A stretch of DNA of 64,000 bases from Alopecurus myosuroides (GCA_028641055.1 JAPCYS010003742.1:114077-178076), one strand, 5' to 3'. Positions 22,906 to 36,925 are shown, numbered from the stretch's first letter. The notes: a model not told the origin generated them from the letters alone. Program-made: numbers and translations.

Positions 22906-25900
22906 TGTCACGACCCCGGACCCAAAGATATACATACTGTTATGTGCTCCTAGCCATGGACTCACAAGGGCTTCAGGGTTACCAGCCCCGGCCGCAACAA
23001 ACAACGGCAGGCAGACTGGATTCATCGACACGTAGTCCGGATCCCTAGTCTACTACTCCTTGTATCCATGCTAGTCATAACCAACTATGCATATCAAAGC
23101 GTCCACGAATCGAATGAAACTGAAGGAAACGGGACCAAAGCTATACAGAGATGCTATGTGTCCAGAAAGTGCAACAACAATCGAGGGTTACTGGGGTTAC
23201 CTCGCCCCAGGCCGATCACATCGACAGGCGGGCTCGAACATGGATCATCGGCTGCACAACCCCTCGATTGCGACAACTATGCGGGCATAGCCAAAACTGT
23301 ATAACAATGAGCTCAAAACCAACAACCGATCAAAGCAACACTCTAGACATGAAGCTTTATTAAACAGGTGTTACTAGACTATAGCTTACAATCAGAGGTC
23401 ACACGACCCAACATTACATCAGACAACGGAAGGCAAATTATGTTGCTAATCAATAAGAACCAAAAAGGCCTAAGAGGCCGCAACATAAGGCGACGTCCCA
23501 GCCCATAGATTCCAGGCTGCTACCTGGGAACCCCAAACTACTCGTTGATGTCCACGTTGAATCACCACCGATGGAGTTCTTCTCCTGAAACAAAATTAAG
23601 CAAACCTGAGTACGGAAGGTACTCAACAAGACTTAATTAACCTATTATATATCTGCTAACTTCAGAAAGGGTTTTATGAAGACTGATTTGCGTAAAGCAA
23701 TCTTTGTTTGGCAAGTTGAGGGAGGAATAGCACGTCTCATAGAATGTTTTCAAAACAGATGAGAAAGCTACTCAACTACTGAGATCATCATCTTCTTGTA
23801 TTCCACCAAGTCCTTCTCATTCCCACACTATCTCATGCTACAAGGATCACCCCTCTCGGCATCTCCGAGGAGGCATCCTTCAAACATGGTTAACAAGTTT
23901 TAGTCATTCCGTTGAAGTTATCTATGATCACAGAATCCGTTGCCAAGTCGTCCGTAACCGTGGACACGGCTTCTCGAGGAGATTTATCCCTGCAGGCGGT
24001 ACACTTTACCCACACGTACCATCCGACTCTTAACACCACATGTACGCTCCTTGGGAGCGCGACAGAGGGTGGTTGGCTCCGACCTTTACCTTGTGTAACC
24101 CTATCCACGAGTCAACCCAAACAGGGCCACCCTGTCAACAGGGAGTTGGCCACCTCCTGACGGCACCTGTTCTGTGAGTCGGGATCAAGATCCGTGTACG
24201 TCCATCACTTGTCCCGTTCACGCCCTAAGTTTTCTCCAAATCGTTTTCTTACTCGCACGCAGATGGAAAGATCAAACTACGTGACTCATAGATGTGGCCA
24301 AACAAGTTAGTTAGTCAGGCGAGGTTCATTGGCTCGCTCGTGTGGTTGCACGCTCAGTCTTGGCTTCGAAGGCGAGAACTCGCTCCTAGGGGCATGCACA
24401 GGACAAAACTCCACAACCCATTGTGGCCTCACATCCATGCCGTTATTTAGTCAAGTTATCAAAGTTAATTCAAATCATAACAACATGACATAATAGATTC
24501 ACGTATAGACCAGATTCATCAACCGGATGGATCAGATCACAACTAGGCATGGCTAAGCAAGACTCACAGGGTTTAGCGGAGCGCGCACAAACAAACCTAT
24601 AGCTGCTAGGAGCAGTGGATCAGGATATCTAGGTTATGCAGTATATAGGAGAACTCTATCTACTGACACCAAATAGTTTGGAACCGAATGCAAAGTACGA
24701 GATTCAAAACACTTTGAAACCATATATGAGCAGATAAGAGGTTATGCTTGCCTTGGTTATAAGAAAACCAGATAAAGTCTTCAGGAATAAGTGCTTGACT
24801 TATCGGTTAAGATCAAGTATTCACCATTGGACTGCTGGCCTTCTCTTCGGATCGCATTCTATCGAGGGGGAATAAACACCGAAACAAGAAGAACAACAAT
24901 CAATCATGGCATCGATGCAATGCGCAATATGTATGCATGAGCAAATTAATGCACTGAAATAAAGCCCTAGGCATGATCGTTGGGTTGATAGGGTTTGTAT
25001 GTCAGTTATGCAATTTTACTGGAATTTGCCCGAAATGGACCCCGGAGGGGCAATTCAGACGATTATGGAAGTGAGTGCAAGTTAAAGTTCTCAAATGAGG
25101 TTGAAAACATCATAACTAGATTGTACTTGTCATTTTGAGCAAAATGGTATATAACTTTAAATTTTCCAATTTTAGTGAATAAAAACTTATTTTTCTATTT
25201 TAAATGATTAAACAATATTAAATAATGTTCAAAAAAATGAAGTGTGTCAAACATGTATGAAAGTGACATTTTTGGAAAGAGTACATTTTCCTGATCACTC
25301 CCATATTTTTATATTATTTTTATATTATTTTTCTGATTAGTATTTTAATAGTTATTGATTTTATAAACATTAAACATTTTCTGTAATTTACTTATCTTCT
25401 GGAAAACAAATGAAACAGGATTTTGACGTCATAGTGAAGTCACTGTGACATCACAGTGAGGAGATCTTCTCAGACGAACTCGAATTCAACTGATTCGTTG
25501 AGTGATTTGTGAAATTAGGTGGGGGATTAGCTAGAGGGGAACGAGAAGAACGTGTGGCCGGCGGCGGGAGACCAAATGTTCGCCGGAGCAACCGGCGGCG
25601 AGCAGAGACGGCGGCGGCCGGCGGTGGTTCATGGCGGCAGCGAGCTACGGAGGGAGAGGAAGGAAGGGGAGAGCACCAGGAGGTGCGGTGGCTCACCGGG
25701 AACATGTAGGAGATGTCGGGGAGGCGAGGAGTGGCCGGAGTCGGCCGGAATCATCCACGGCGGCCGGCGGCCGGAGTTGGAGGAGATGGCCCGATTGCGG
25801 CGATTGGCGTCCTCCCAGCAAGCGACGCTCCACGAGGAGGTAGAGAAGGACAAGGCGGAGCTCTCGAGACAAGCGGCAGGTCATGGGGCGGCGCGTAACG

Positions 25901-26475
25901 GCGGCGAGAGGAGATCGCCGGAGAGGTTGCGTTCGGGCTAGGGTTTGCTCTCGGAGGAAATTACAGAGAGCGAGAGGAGGGTTGCGAGGGGAGGGAGGAG
26001 GTTGGAGGACGTCTTCTCGTCCTCCTTATCCGCACGGGGGAAGGGAAAGCAGGACGTGGCGCTGGGCGCCGTCGGCGTCCTTCCTGCCTACTGTCGAGAG
26101 GAGGAAGACGACAGTCGAGTTTTTCCTCCATAACCCCCTACGAAACTATGGAAATTGCGAAGAGGTCCTTTTCTTAACTAAAATAGCATAGAAAACATTA
26201 TTTTGAGGGCCTTTTTGCAAACTAAAAATTTGGCAAAAATAACTTTTAGAAACCTCATAAAATTTCCAACAAAACCATGTGTTTGTTTGGTGTATTTGAA
26301 ATACTTTTCAACACAATATTTTGGAACCCGAATTAAGTACTTTTTGTGAGATTTTCTGAAACCATTTAAATTCACAATTTAAATTGGTTAAAACATGATT
26401 TAAATTTTTGTTTTCATGCATGTATGAGATGAACACAACACCACACACTTTTGTTAGCAAATTTGGGATGTTACA
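22906..26475 (-). repeat. 3' LTR (left copy) of the minus-strand retroelement
   Basis: About 3.57 kb. On the plus strand it starts TGTCACGACCCCGG and ends GGGATGTTACA. A GC-rich block at 25540-26060 probably corresponds to the transcribed leader region; its ORFs recur in the partner LTR and are not genes. Confidence 0.87.
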
Positions 26476-29400
26476 AATCTACCCCCCTTACGAGAATCTC
26501 GTCCCGAGATTCCCGAAGGAGAAAGAAAGAAGGAACACCGGTTTTGAATGATCTTCTCGAACCTTACGGTTCTCTTCTCGAAGAGCTTGATCTGTAGCAT
26601 CTTGAAGTATTGAACGGATAGACCTTAGGTAAGTGGGAAACTCTTAGGAAATGATCTTCAAGAAGATCGAGTATCTCATGGATAACTCACGACAGGAATG
26701 TTCATAAAGAACTTTTGAGTTATCGTGCATGAAACACATCAAGATAACGGAAGGAACTGAGAGAAGGTTTTAAGTTTATGGACGATGGTTCTTAAAAGGA
26801 TTTAGAATATGAGCTTTGCACAAGACTTTAAATCCTTTTGGAAAAGATAGGTTGAACAACTTGTGACATCGAGGTTTCTTCAAACAGATAACCAAGATGA
26901 AAAGGATGGTCTTGAATATCACAACGTAATATCCTTAGACTTGGGAAAACACGAGAAAACACTGTAATTCGTGCGTCGGAGAAAAGTTGATACATGATCA
27001 TGTTCACTCTTCGGAGTGGACACAGAAGATGAAAGGAACTTTCATTCCATAAAATTTTGTGTAGAACTTTGTCAAGAATCAGGATGTTACTTCACTGCAG
27101 AAGATAATGAAGGAGGAACTCTTGGTCACACCATAAGGTTGGTTAACCAACGAGGATTAAAACACCAGGAGGAATAGGGAATCTCTTTCCTATGGTGGAT
27201 TTGACGTAGCAATACGTTTACCACATGGTTAAGATCCCATGGCTGAAGTAACTGACAAATTCACACAATGTGTGCGATGAACAGAACTTCAAGTACCAAC
27301 AACTTGAGAAGGGAACTGATCAATGGCGGTTACGAAACACCAGGAGATGTTCTCATGAGGAACTTGTTTTCACGAGAACAATGATTTGGAGGTTCAACGG
27401 AGAGGTATTGGGAAGATCAACTTCCAGGTTATCCTGGATGTTCTAGATACCGACAGCAGGCTCATGACAAGCCTTCTATAGGTCATCAAGTGAAATTACA
27501 ACTCCGGTTTGGAAGAACGGTGAGGAAAACTTGTTAGAATGAGCCACACAAGAATTCTCACGGAGAGTGGTTGTTGTTACGGATTCAAAGAGATATGACA
27601 TTAGGTCTTCCGGCTAATTGTGTCAACCACCACATCAACCATGCTGGGTTTTCAGAAGGAACTGATTCAATACCCTTGAGGAAAACATCAACCATCATTG
27701 CTGCTTGAGATTCAGCTCTGGTTAGAGGGTTGATAACTTAGACTCGGTATGTTTGATCTAAGGGATTGCACCGGTTACAACGAGATATATTTACTAGATT
27801 CTCAAGATATGGACTATGATGTTAAGCTCAAGAGGACGAGCGATATTGCAGAACTCATGTATTAGCAACTTGTGAAAGACGGTTGCACCTACATGGATTA
27901 CTTGCAATGGAACACATCAGAGCCCTTGTTGGGAAGATGATTACAAAGATAACGAAGTTCTTAGACTTCTTCTCTTTTATAAAAAATCAGTCAGTGGCTT
28001 GGTGTGGATGCAAACTTAATCAAGGAGTGGAGGTAATATCCTACCCTCTCGAGAATAGTCCACACACACATGACCGACTTGGGGTTACTTCTGAAGGAAC
28101 AAGAAAACTATACTCGGGCCCATGGCGACAACTTTCACCATAAGCTCATGGACTGGAGTAAGCCACTTCGAACCTCCATAACACAATCTCCGTGATGACA
28201 CAAAGATGGTTCTCGAGAGTTCCAACATTAGTGCCAGTTGTTTAACATGAACCTCTTGCAACTTGGAGAAAATAGGAGTGTCATCGATGGGCTCGATAAC
28301 ACACTTATCAAAACACTCCAAGAAGAGGGATTCATATGACATATGAACAAGGCAGAATATTGGTCAGACGAAAGGACATGAAGGTGTAATTGGGTGAAAC
28401 ACCATGAGTGAAAACACCGTCAAGATAGTCCTTGAATATGGACTTGATTTGACGATAACCCAAATCAAATCAAGGTTAGAAAGATAGCATGTCCATTAAG
28501 GAGATACTATCCTGCTTCAACACAAAGGAAACTAGGCATCCCTTAACGAAGGACCCAGTTAGGAGGAGCTCTTGTCTTTCAACTCTCCAAGTTGTTGTTT
28601 AAGCTCAACCAACTAGTCCTGGATATCCAGCAGAGTTCCTTGGAGAAGGGAGTAGTTCAAACTACTCTTGGTTTAGACATCACGGTCAGGTAAAACCTGG
28701 TGGTACTTCTAGAAAGACAAACAGAACATCACAACCTACCGGTATGTCTTGGAGTTTGAAAGGAGGCTTGCTTTTCAAAGCAACTAATATGATCTTGAGA
28801 GCTTCAGCATGGGCCTAACTCTTTGACCAGGAAATTTTTCACTGGGATGAACGGATTTGGTAACACGGCCAGCTTTAGTAGAGACCGTTTGACCGATAGT
28901 GCTAAGAAGGATACGGAGGTTTCTTAGATTTTCCAAAGAAATAAGAATTGCTACGAATAACTGATACGCACTTCAATACACACCCAACATTCTTGTGCAT
29001 TCAAGCTTGGATGAAGGGGGAGGAAGACGGTAAGATCATCACTTCATCAATAAGGCCATGAAACTTAACAGAGTCTCGTGATATAAAAGAGTGTGATACT
29101 CGAAGGTTGAACAGAACAGAAGCTGATAAAACTTCTTCAATCCGCGGATTACAAAACTTTAACCTGCTCCTGGAGATGAATGAGGTACTGGAGTTTGTTT
29201 CTCCTGACATTCCAAGGTGGAACGTTGTGACGGATCACAAGAGCAAATGCATTGGAAGAATCCAACACACATATGCAACTTGTATTTCAAACAGTAGATG
29301 AGGTTTGGAAGCAAGCAAAGAATAGGAACGTGCCCTTGGAAAATCCTGAGATCACGTTGGATGCACGGGGTAATACTCATGTGTAGAACCCATGCCAAAA

Positions 29401-30226
29401 GGTTGGTATAGCTGAACCAAGAACAAATATATGAGAATCATAAAGAACACTCTTGTCGTGATCCTTTTGATTCCTAGAGAAAACCTATGGCTATCGGAGC
29501 TGAGATTACCTAGCCACCCTGAGGTAAAACAGATTCCTCAGGATCCAAAGGAACATAACTTGGGTTAAAGGTCAGCATCCGGTACTGATAGCGTGAGCAC
29601 CACATGGTTATGAAACCACATGACTCAACTCACCGCAATTCAGCACATTCCGGGACCTTCGGTTCAAGTCCAAGGTTAAAACAAGAGAAAGGAGGAACTA
29701 CTATTTGAGTGCTTTAAAGAACACCATGAATAGCAATCATAGGGTATTTTTCAAGGGACGACGATAACTCCGGAGGAATTTGAGCAAAAGATAACAAATA
29801 CATTCGAGATGAAAAGGAAATCTCGAGGTTCGGGATTTGGGGGACATTGGAGCATGGAAGAATAAGGAATCCAAACAAATATGAGAGATTATGAATGGAA
29901 GGAAATCTCCCAGTTGAACAACAACCAACTGAGTAAGGAACACACAGTACTCTAGAAACTTTAACACTAGGTCAACTTGGATAACAACGTCCTTGCCAAA
30001 GAAGGCACCTAAGTTTTGAATGACTAGGAGAGATAGCAAAACCTTTTCAAATAAAAAAAGGTAAGGTGACCAAGAGTTACAGCGATACCTGATAAGGAGT
30101 AAAAAGAATCCTAAGAAGGGTTTTCACAATAATTTGGAGTTTCAAATAGTTTTCACAAACTCTAGACTCAACATCGACCAAGCAGTAAGGTTTTCCTACA
30201 GGCAGTCCTGCTCTGATACCAAGACC
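26476..30226 (-). other. Non-coding internal domain of the minus-strand retroelement
   Basis: 3.75 kb with only short ORFs on both strands (for example 28085-28342 and 29737-30039, minus). None shows a zinc knuckle, protease DTG, RT YxDD or integrase motif that I can find. Primer site and purine tract are in place, so it may still be mobilised by another element, as in LARDs. Confidence 0.65.
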
Positions 30227-33200
30227 TGTCACGACCCCGGACCCAAAGATATACATACTGTTATGTGCTCCTAGCCATGGAATCACAAGGGCTTCAGGGT
30301 TACCAGCCCCGGCTGCAACAAACAACGGCAGGCAGACTGGATTCATCGGCACGTAGTCCGGATCCCCAGTCTACTACTCCTTGTATCCATGCTAGTCATA
30401 ACCAACTATGCATATCAAAGCGTCCACGAATCGAATGAAACTGAAGGAAACGGGACCAAAGCTATATAGAGATGTATGTGTCCAGAAAGTGCAACAACAA
30501 TCGAGGGTTACTGGGGTTACCTCGCCCCAGGCCGATCACATCGACAGGCGGGCTCGGACATGGATCATCGGCTGCACAACCCCTCGACTGCGACAACTAT
30601 GCAGGCATAGCCAAAACTGTATAACAATGAGCTCGAAACCAACAACCGATCAAAGCAATACTCTAGACATGAAGCTTTATTAATCAGGTGTTACTAGAGT
30701 ATAGCTTACAATCAGAGGTCACACGACCCAACATTACATCAGACAACGGAAGGCAAATTATGTTGCTAATCAATAAGAACCAAAAAGGCCTAAGAGGCCG
30801 CAACATAAGGTGACGTCCCAGCCCATAGATTCCAGGCTGCTACCTGGGAACCCCAAACAACTCGTTGATGTCCACGTGGAATCACCACCGATGGAGTTCT
30901 TCTCCTGAACCAAAATTAAGCAAACCTGAGTACGGAAGGTACTCAACAAGACTTAATTAACCTATTAATATCTGCTAACTTCAAAAAGGGTTTTATGAAG
31001 GCTGATTTGCGTAAAGCAATCTTTGTTTTGCAAGTTGAGGGAGGAATAGCACGTCTCATAGAATGTTTTCAAAACAGATGAGAAAGCTACTCAACTACTG
31101 AGATCATCATCTTCTTGTATTCCACCAAGTCCTTCTCATTCCCACACTATCTCATGCTACAAGGATCACCCCTCTCGGCATCTCCGAGGAGGCATCCTTC
31201 AAACATGGTTAACAAGTTTTAGTCATTCCGTTGAAGTTATCTATGATCACAGAATCCGTTGCCAAGTCGTCTGTAACCGTGGACACGGCTTCTCGAGGAG
31301 ATTTATCCCTGCAGGGGGTACACTTTACCCACACGTACCATCCGACTCTTAACGCCACATGTACGCTCCTTGGGAGCGCGGCAGAGGGTGGTTGGCTCCG
31401 ACCTTTACCTTGTGTAACCCTATCCATGAGTCAACCCAAACAGGGCCACCCCGTCAACAGGGAGTTGGCCACCTCCTGACGGCACCTGTTCTGTGAGTCG
31501 GGATCAAGATCCGTGTACGTCCATCACTTGTCCCGGTCACGCCCTAAGATTTCTCCAAATCGTTTTCTTACTCACACGCAGATGGAAAGATCAAACTACG
31601 TGACTCATGGAAGTGGCTAAACAAGTTAGTTAGTCAGGCGAGGTTCATTGGCTCGCTCGTGTGGTTGCACGCTCAGTCTTGGCTTCGAAGGCGAGAACTC
31701 GCTCCTAGGGGCATGAACAGGACAAAACGCCACAACCCATTGTGGCCTCACATCCATGCCGTTGTTTAGTCAAGTTATCAAAGTTAATTCAAATCATAAC
31801 AACATGACATAATAGATTCACGTATAGACCAGATTCATCAACCGGATGGATCAGATCACAACTAAGCATGGCTAAGCAAGACTCACAGGGTTTAGCGGAG
31901 CGCGCACAAACAAACCTATAGCTGCTAGGAGCAATGGATCAGGATATCTAGGTTATGCAGTATATAGGAGAACTCTATCTACTGACACCATATAGTTTGG
32001 AACCGAATGCAAAGTACGAGATTCAAAACACTTTGAAACCATATATGAGCAGATAAGAGGTTATGCTTGCCTTGGTTATAAGAAAACCAGATAAAGTCTT
32101 CAGGAATAAGTGCTTGACTTGTCGGTTAAGATCAAGTATTCACCATTGGACTGCTGGCCTTCTCTTCGGAGTCGCATTCTATCGAGGGGGAATAAACACC
32201 GAAACAAGAAGAACAACAATCAATCATGGCATCGATGCAATGCGCCATATGTATGCATGAGAAAATTAATGCACTGAAATAAAGCCCTAGGCATGATCGT
32301 TGGGTTGCTAGGGTTTGTATGTCAGTTATGCAATTTTACTGGAATTTGCCCGAAATGGACCCCAGAGGGGCAATTCGGACGATTATGGAAGTGAGTGCAA
32401 GTTAAAGTGCTAAAATGAGGTTGAAAACATCATAACTAGATTGTACTTGTCATTTTGAGCAAAATGGTATATAACTTTAAATTTTCTAATTTTAGTGAAT
32501 AAAAACTCATTTTTCTATTTTAAATGATTAAACAATATTAAATAATGTTCAAAAAAATGAAGTGTGTCAAACATGTATGAAAGTGACATTTTTGGAAAGA
32601 GTACATTTTCCCGATCACTCCCATATTTTTATATTATTTTTCTGATTAGTATTTTAATAGTTATTGATTTTATAAACATTAAACATTTTCTGTAATTTAC
32701 TTATCTTCTGGAAAACAAATGAAACAGGATTTTGACGTCATAGTGAAGTCACTGTGACATCACAGTGAGGAGATCTTCTCAGACGAACTCGAATTCAACT
32801 AATTCGTTGAGTGATTTGTGAAATTAGGTGGGGGATTAGCTAGAGGGAAACGAGACGAACGTGTGGCCGGCGGCGAGAGACCACATGGTCGCCGGAGCAA
32901 CCGGCGGCGAGCAGAGACGGCGGCGGCCGGCGGTGGTTCATGGCGGCAGCTAGCTAAGGAGGGAGAGGAAGGAAGGGGAGAGCACCAGGAGGTACGGTGG
33001 CTCACCGGGAACATGTAGGAGATGTCGGGGAGGCGAGGAGTGGCCGGAGTCAGCCGGAATCATCCACGGCGGCCGGCGGCCGGAGTTGGAGGAGATGGCC
33101 CGACTGCGGCGATTGGCGTCCTCCCAGCAAGCGACGCTCCACGAGGAGGTAGAGAAGGACCAGGCGGAGCTCTCGAGACAAGCGGCAGGTCACGGGGCGG

Positions 33201-33763
33201 CGCGTAACGGCGGCGAGAGGAGATCGCCGGAGAGGTTGCGTTCGGGCTAGGGTTTGCTCTCGGAGGAAATTACAGAGAGCGAGAGGAGCGGTTGGAGGAC
33301 GTCTTCTCGTCCTCCTTATCCGCACGGGGGAAGGGCAAGCAGGACGTGGCGCTGGGCGCCGTCGGCGTCCTTCCTGCCTACTGTCCAGAGGAGGAAGACG
33401 ACAGGGGAGTTTTTCCTCCATAACCCCGTGTGAAACTTTGGAAATTGCGAAGAGGTCCTTTTCTTAACTAAAACAGCACAGAAAACATTATTTTGAGGGC
33501 CTTTTTGCAAACTGAAAATTTGGCAAAAATAACTTTTGGAAACCTCATAAAATTTCCAACAAAACCATGTGTTTGTTTGGTGTATTTGAAATACTTTTCA
33601 ACACAAAATTTTGGAACCCGAATTAAGTACTTTTTGTGGGATTTTCTGAAACCATTTAAATTCACAATTTAAATTGGTTAAAACATGATTTAAATTTTTG
33701 TTTTCATGCATGTATGAGATAAACACAACACCACACTTTTGTTAGCAAATTTGGGATGTTTCA
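30227..33763 (-). repeat. 5' LTR (right copy) of the minus-strand retroelement
   Basis: About 3.54 kb, near-identical to 22906-26475, with scattered substitutions and short deletions (for example a shorter ATATTATTTTT stretch near 32630 and a loss of ~30 bp near 33285). The terminal base pattern is changed to TGTTTCA at 33757-33763. Confidence 0.87.
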
Positions 33764-34711
33764 AATCTATCCCCCTTACGAGAATCTCGTCCCGAGATTC
33801 CCGAAGGAGAAAGAAAGAAGGAACACCGGTTTTGAATGATCTTCTCGAACCTTACGGTTCTCTTCTCGAAGAGGTTGATCCGTAGTATCTTGAAGTATTG
33901 AACGGATACACCTTAGGTAAGAGGGAAACTCTTAGGAAATGATCTTCAAGAAGATAGAGTATCTCATGGATAACTCACGACAGTAATGTTCATAAAGAAC
34001 TTTTGAGTTATCGTGCATGAAACACATCAAGATAACGGAAGGAACTGAGAGAAGGTTTTAAGTTTATGGACGATGGTTCTTGAAAGGATTTAGAATTTGA
34101 GCTTTGCACAAGACTTTAAATCCTTTTGGAAAAGATAGGTTGAACAACTTGTGACATCGAGGTTTCTTCAAACAGATAACCAAGATGAAAAGGATGGTCT
34201 TGAATATCACAACGTAATATCCTTAGACGAGGGAAAACACGAGAAAACACTGTAATTCATGCGTCGGAGAAAAGTTGATACATGATCATGTTCACTCTTC
34301 GGAGTGGACACAGAAGATGAAAGGAACTTTCATTCCATAAAATTTTGTGTAGAACTTTGTCAAGAATCAGGATGTTACTTCACGGTAGAAGATAATGAAG
34401 GAGGAACTCTTGGTCACACCATAAGGCTGGTTAACCAACGAGGATTAAAACACCAGGAGGAATAGGGAATCTCTTTCCTATGGTGGATTTGACGTAGCAA
34501 TACGTTTACCACATGGTTAAGATCCCATGGCTGAAGTAACTGACAAATTCACACAATGTGTGAGATGAACAGAACTTCAAGTACCAACAACTTGAGAATG
34601 GAACTGATCAATGGCGGTTACGAATCACCAGGAGATGTTCTCATGAGGAACTTGTTTTCACGAGAACAATGATTTGGAGGTTCAACGGAGAGGTATTGGG
34701 AAGATCAACTT
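33764..34711 (-). repeat. Second, truncated copy of the retroelement internal 3' segment
   Basis: Matches 26476-27423 nearly base for base, from the purine tract (TAAGGGGGATAGATT, inverse) to AAGATCAACTT, where CACTA coding sequence (CELHVKV) resumes. It shows that the locus once held at least LTR-internal-LTR-internal. Confidence 0.85.
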
Positions 34712-35502
34712 GTGAGCTCCACGTGAAGGTCGTCAATATAACCATCGAGGCAGCGGTCGGCTATGTCTTACCAATTGGCAACGAACCAACTCACCATAAT
34801 CTTCCGGTTCCACGGGGCTACGCTGTTGTTGGGGTCGACGAAGTTGTCAACGAATTCGAGCGGGTGAAGCTTGAATTCCCTGAAGGTGAAGACGGAGAGG
34901 TGACTGAACTCGGAGAAGCCAAGGAGTTGACCGTTCTATGGCTAAAGGAACACATTGTGCTTCCAAATCAGACGGCAAGGCCATCGACTCCTCACCATTC
35001 TCCAGCGCAACAGTCTCCAGCGCGGTCGTCTCCGCCTTGCATGCCGTCTCCAGCGCGGTCATCTACGCCGCCGCGTCAGCCTTCTCCAACCACTAAGTTT
35101 CTGCGGAGTCACAAAAGATCACCCAAACGTCAACGGTCACCCCTCCCGAAGGTACCAAAGGAGTTACCCAAGTTACCTTATGACTATACTCCTGAGGAAA
35201 CCCAGAAAATCGCAAGGGACCAATACGAGGCGTGGAAATCGAAGCCGAAGGAGCAGAAAAAGGCAGATTTCCCCGAGACCGAAGAAGATGTAGAACGAGC
35301 GTGGAAAATGGTGAAGACTCTTCATCAACCTGAGCCGAGTCTGTCATCTTATTATGAACGCTCTATTCTGAAGTCACACCAGGAAATGATGTGGTCAACG
35401 AAGAGTAGTAACGTAAGCGTGAACCACGGGAAATCAGTTGCCCAGCTCGGAGAGCAGAAAAAACAATTCATCTCCCCGCTCAATGTGATTTCCAATATCT
35501 AG
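34712..35502 (+). pseudogene. CACTA ORF, middle part (Pro-rich linker)
   Basis: Coding resumes as CELHVKVVNITIEAAVGYVL, with RGYAVVGVDEVVNEFERVKL and LWLKEHIVLPN, the usual middle of grass CACTA ORFs. A Pro/Ser-rich stretch follows (TARPSTPHHSPAQQSPARSS), then YDYTPEETQKIARDQYEAW and SVAQLGEQKKQFI, ending at a TAG at 35500. The portion between GYKGS (before the nested element) and CELHV is missing. By my memory of relatives that is well over a hundred residues, so DNA was lost at the retroelement junction. Confidence 0.75.
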
Positions 35503-36925
35503 GTGGGGCCGAGCATTAATGCTGACGAGCAAATTGATACGGAGTTTTTAGAACTGTACGAACCAGGGGCAACTGCTACGGGTTTGTCCATTGCTGAGTA
35601 TATGCAAACAGTAGAGTACTTCCCCGCTTTTGAATGTGCGTACAAATACCGGCACGGGTTTCCTCTCGTCAAACCCGAGGAGGTAAAAGATCTACCAACC
35701 AAGATGCGAAGAGTGCATAATTGGTATATGGAAGCCGCTCATAAATCTCAGGACTGGATAATGGTCGGAGTTAGAAACGAGCACTACGGGTATGGAGATG
35801 GACTGGTTCTGATTCAATTTGACGAATTGTTTTAGTTATTCCAGCAGAAGGCCCTCGACAAATCTATCGTTAGTGCCTATTATCTGTACGTACTTACTTC
35901 TCCAATTAAGTCTCTAGCTAGCTCACCTCTTTCATTGCATTCATATATATAGTACACTCATTATGGTATAATTGCAGAATGAAGATTTTTGAACGCAAAA
36001 GAGGACAAATCTATGATATTGGGTTCGTTGACCCATATTTTGTTAATCATAAGACTCTTGAGCTAGCTCCCAAGGATACGGAAGATAGACTTCTGAGGGC
36101 AATGAGGTTTCAAGAACACAAAAGAGAAATACTATTTCCTTACAACTTCGGGTGAGTGTTACTGTGTTGTACACATTCTGTTTTCCTTACTCGATGTTCA
36201 ATGTATAATTGATGAGTTATGTGTGCCTAGCTTCTACTATATTATGCTAATCTTCCAAGTTGACAAAGGAAAAGTACTGGTAATGGACCTCTTGAGCTCT
36301 GGGCGGACATGCAGGAAATGATCCAGCGGTAATTTCAATCTTTATATATGGCACTATAACGACTAATTTGTTTCATTTTCGGATATCAAGTAATTACTAA
36401 CTCTATTTCTTCTTTTTCTTTCCCGTGCAACGCTTGGAAGAGGTTCACAAAAAAGGACAGGGGTGAATGGAAATCAGAGCTTACATTTGAAATTGTGCAA
36501 GTAAGTACTACTATCTAGATCCGCGCATCTCCTTGATTCTAGTTTCGATACCATTATCATGACTGGTTGATTATTATTTTGATTGAAACCATGTTCTCGT
36601 AAAGTGCTTGCAACAGCGAGACGGGAATCAGTTGTTTGGATACTACGTCTGCGAGTTCATTCGTCAGACGACCTGTCCCAAGGGCAGTGATTTCAACAAA
36701 CTTCATGTACGTCAGTCGTCAATTTTTCTTATTACCATCTATTTTAGTTACTTAGTTCTATTAATATATATTGACCACTCTTCTTTATATTAGATCGAAC
36801 GGCTCCGGGACGGTCTTCTACCAAGCGAACGCATACGAGCAATTTAGGAGAAAATTGCGGGCTTCTTAGATGCAGAGCTCCTAAATGTAAATGGAGAGTA
36901 CTATATGGCCGCTTGGGAAGAATGA
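35503..36925 (+). pseudogene. CACTA ORF, Ulp1/C48-like protease-type C-terminus, multi-exon and decayed
   Basis: The first exon is 35503-35887 (VGPSINADEQIDTEFLELYE, LVKPEEVKDLPTKMRRVHNW, IMVGVRNEHYGYGDGLV), with a stop at 35833. Introns with GTACGT/TTGCAG, GTGAGTG/TGCCTAG and similar borders separate ERKRGQIYDIGFVDPYFV, the strand FYYIMLIFQVDKGKVLVMD, RFTKKDRGEWKSELTFEIVQ, CLQQRDGNQLFGYYVCEFI and the end EYYMAAWEE at 36925. In related Ulp1-like domains the FHWILL His, the VMD Asp and the GYYVCEF Cys form the triad. Here His is replaced (FYY), while Asp and Cys remain. With a frameshift near 36300 and a stop near 36846, it is inactive. Confidence 0.72.

Larger units (their letters stand above)
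22906..34711 (-). mobile_element. Minus-strand long-LTR retroelement, LTR-internal-LTR-partial internal
   Basis: Read on the minus strand, the LTRs begin TGTAACATCCCAAATTTGC and end GGGGTCGTGACA. One copy is 30227-33763 (5' LTR) and the other 22906-26475 (3' LTR). Next to the 5' LTR lies the primer site TTGGTATCAGAGCAGG (about 30204-30219, inverse), and before the 3' LTR the purine tract TAAGGGGGGTAGATT (26476-26490, inverse). The internal 3751 bp shows no convincing gag or pol. Beyond the 5' LTR, 33764-34711 repeats the internal piece 26476-27423 almost exactly, so the locus is a truncated tandem of a non-autonomous, LARD-like element. Confidence 0.85.

Noticed and set aside
25451..26191. 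Several overlapping GC-rich ORFs on both strands
   Set aside because: They are inside an LTR (leader-like region) and recur with shifts at 32799-33510. The Gly/Arg/Ala-rich frames are compositional.
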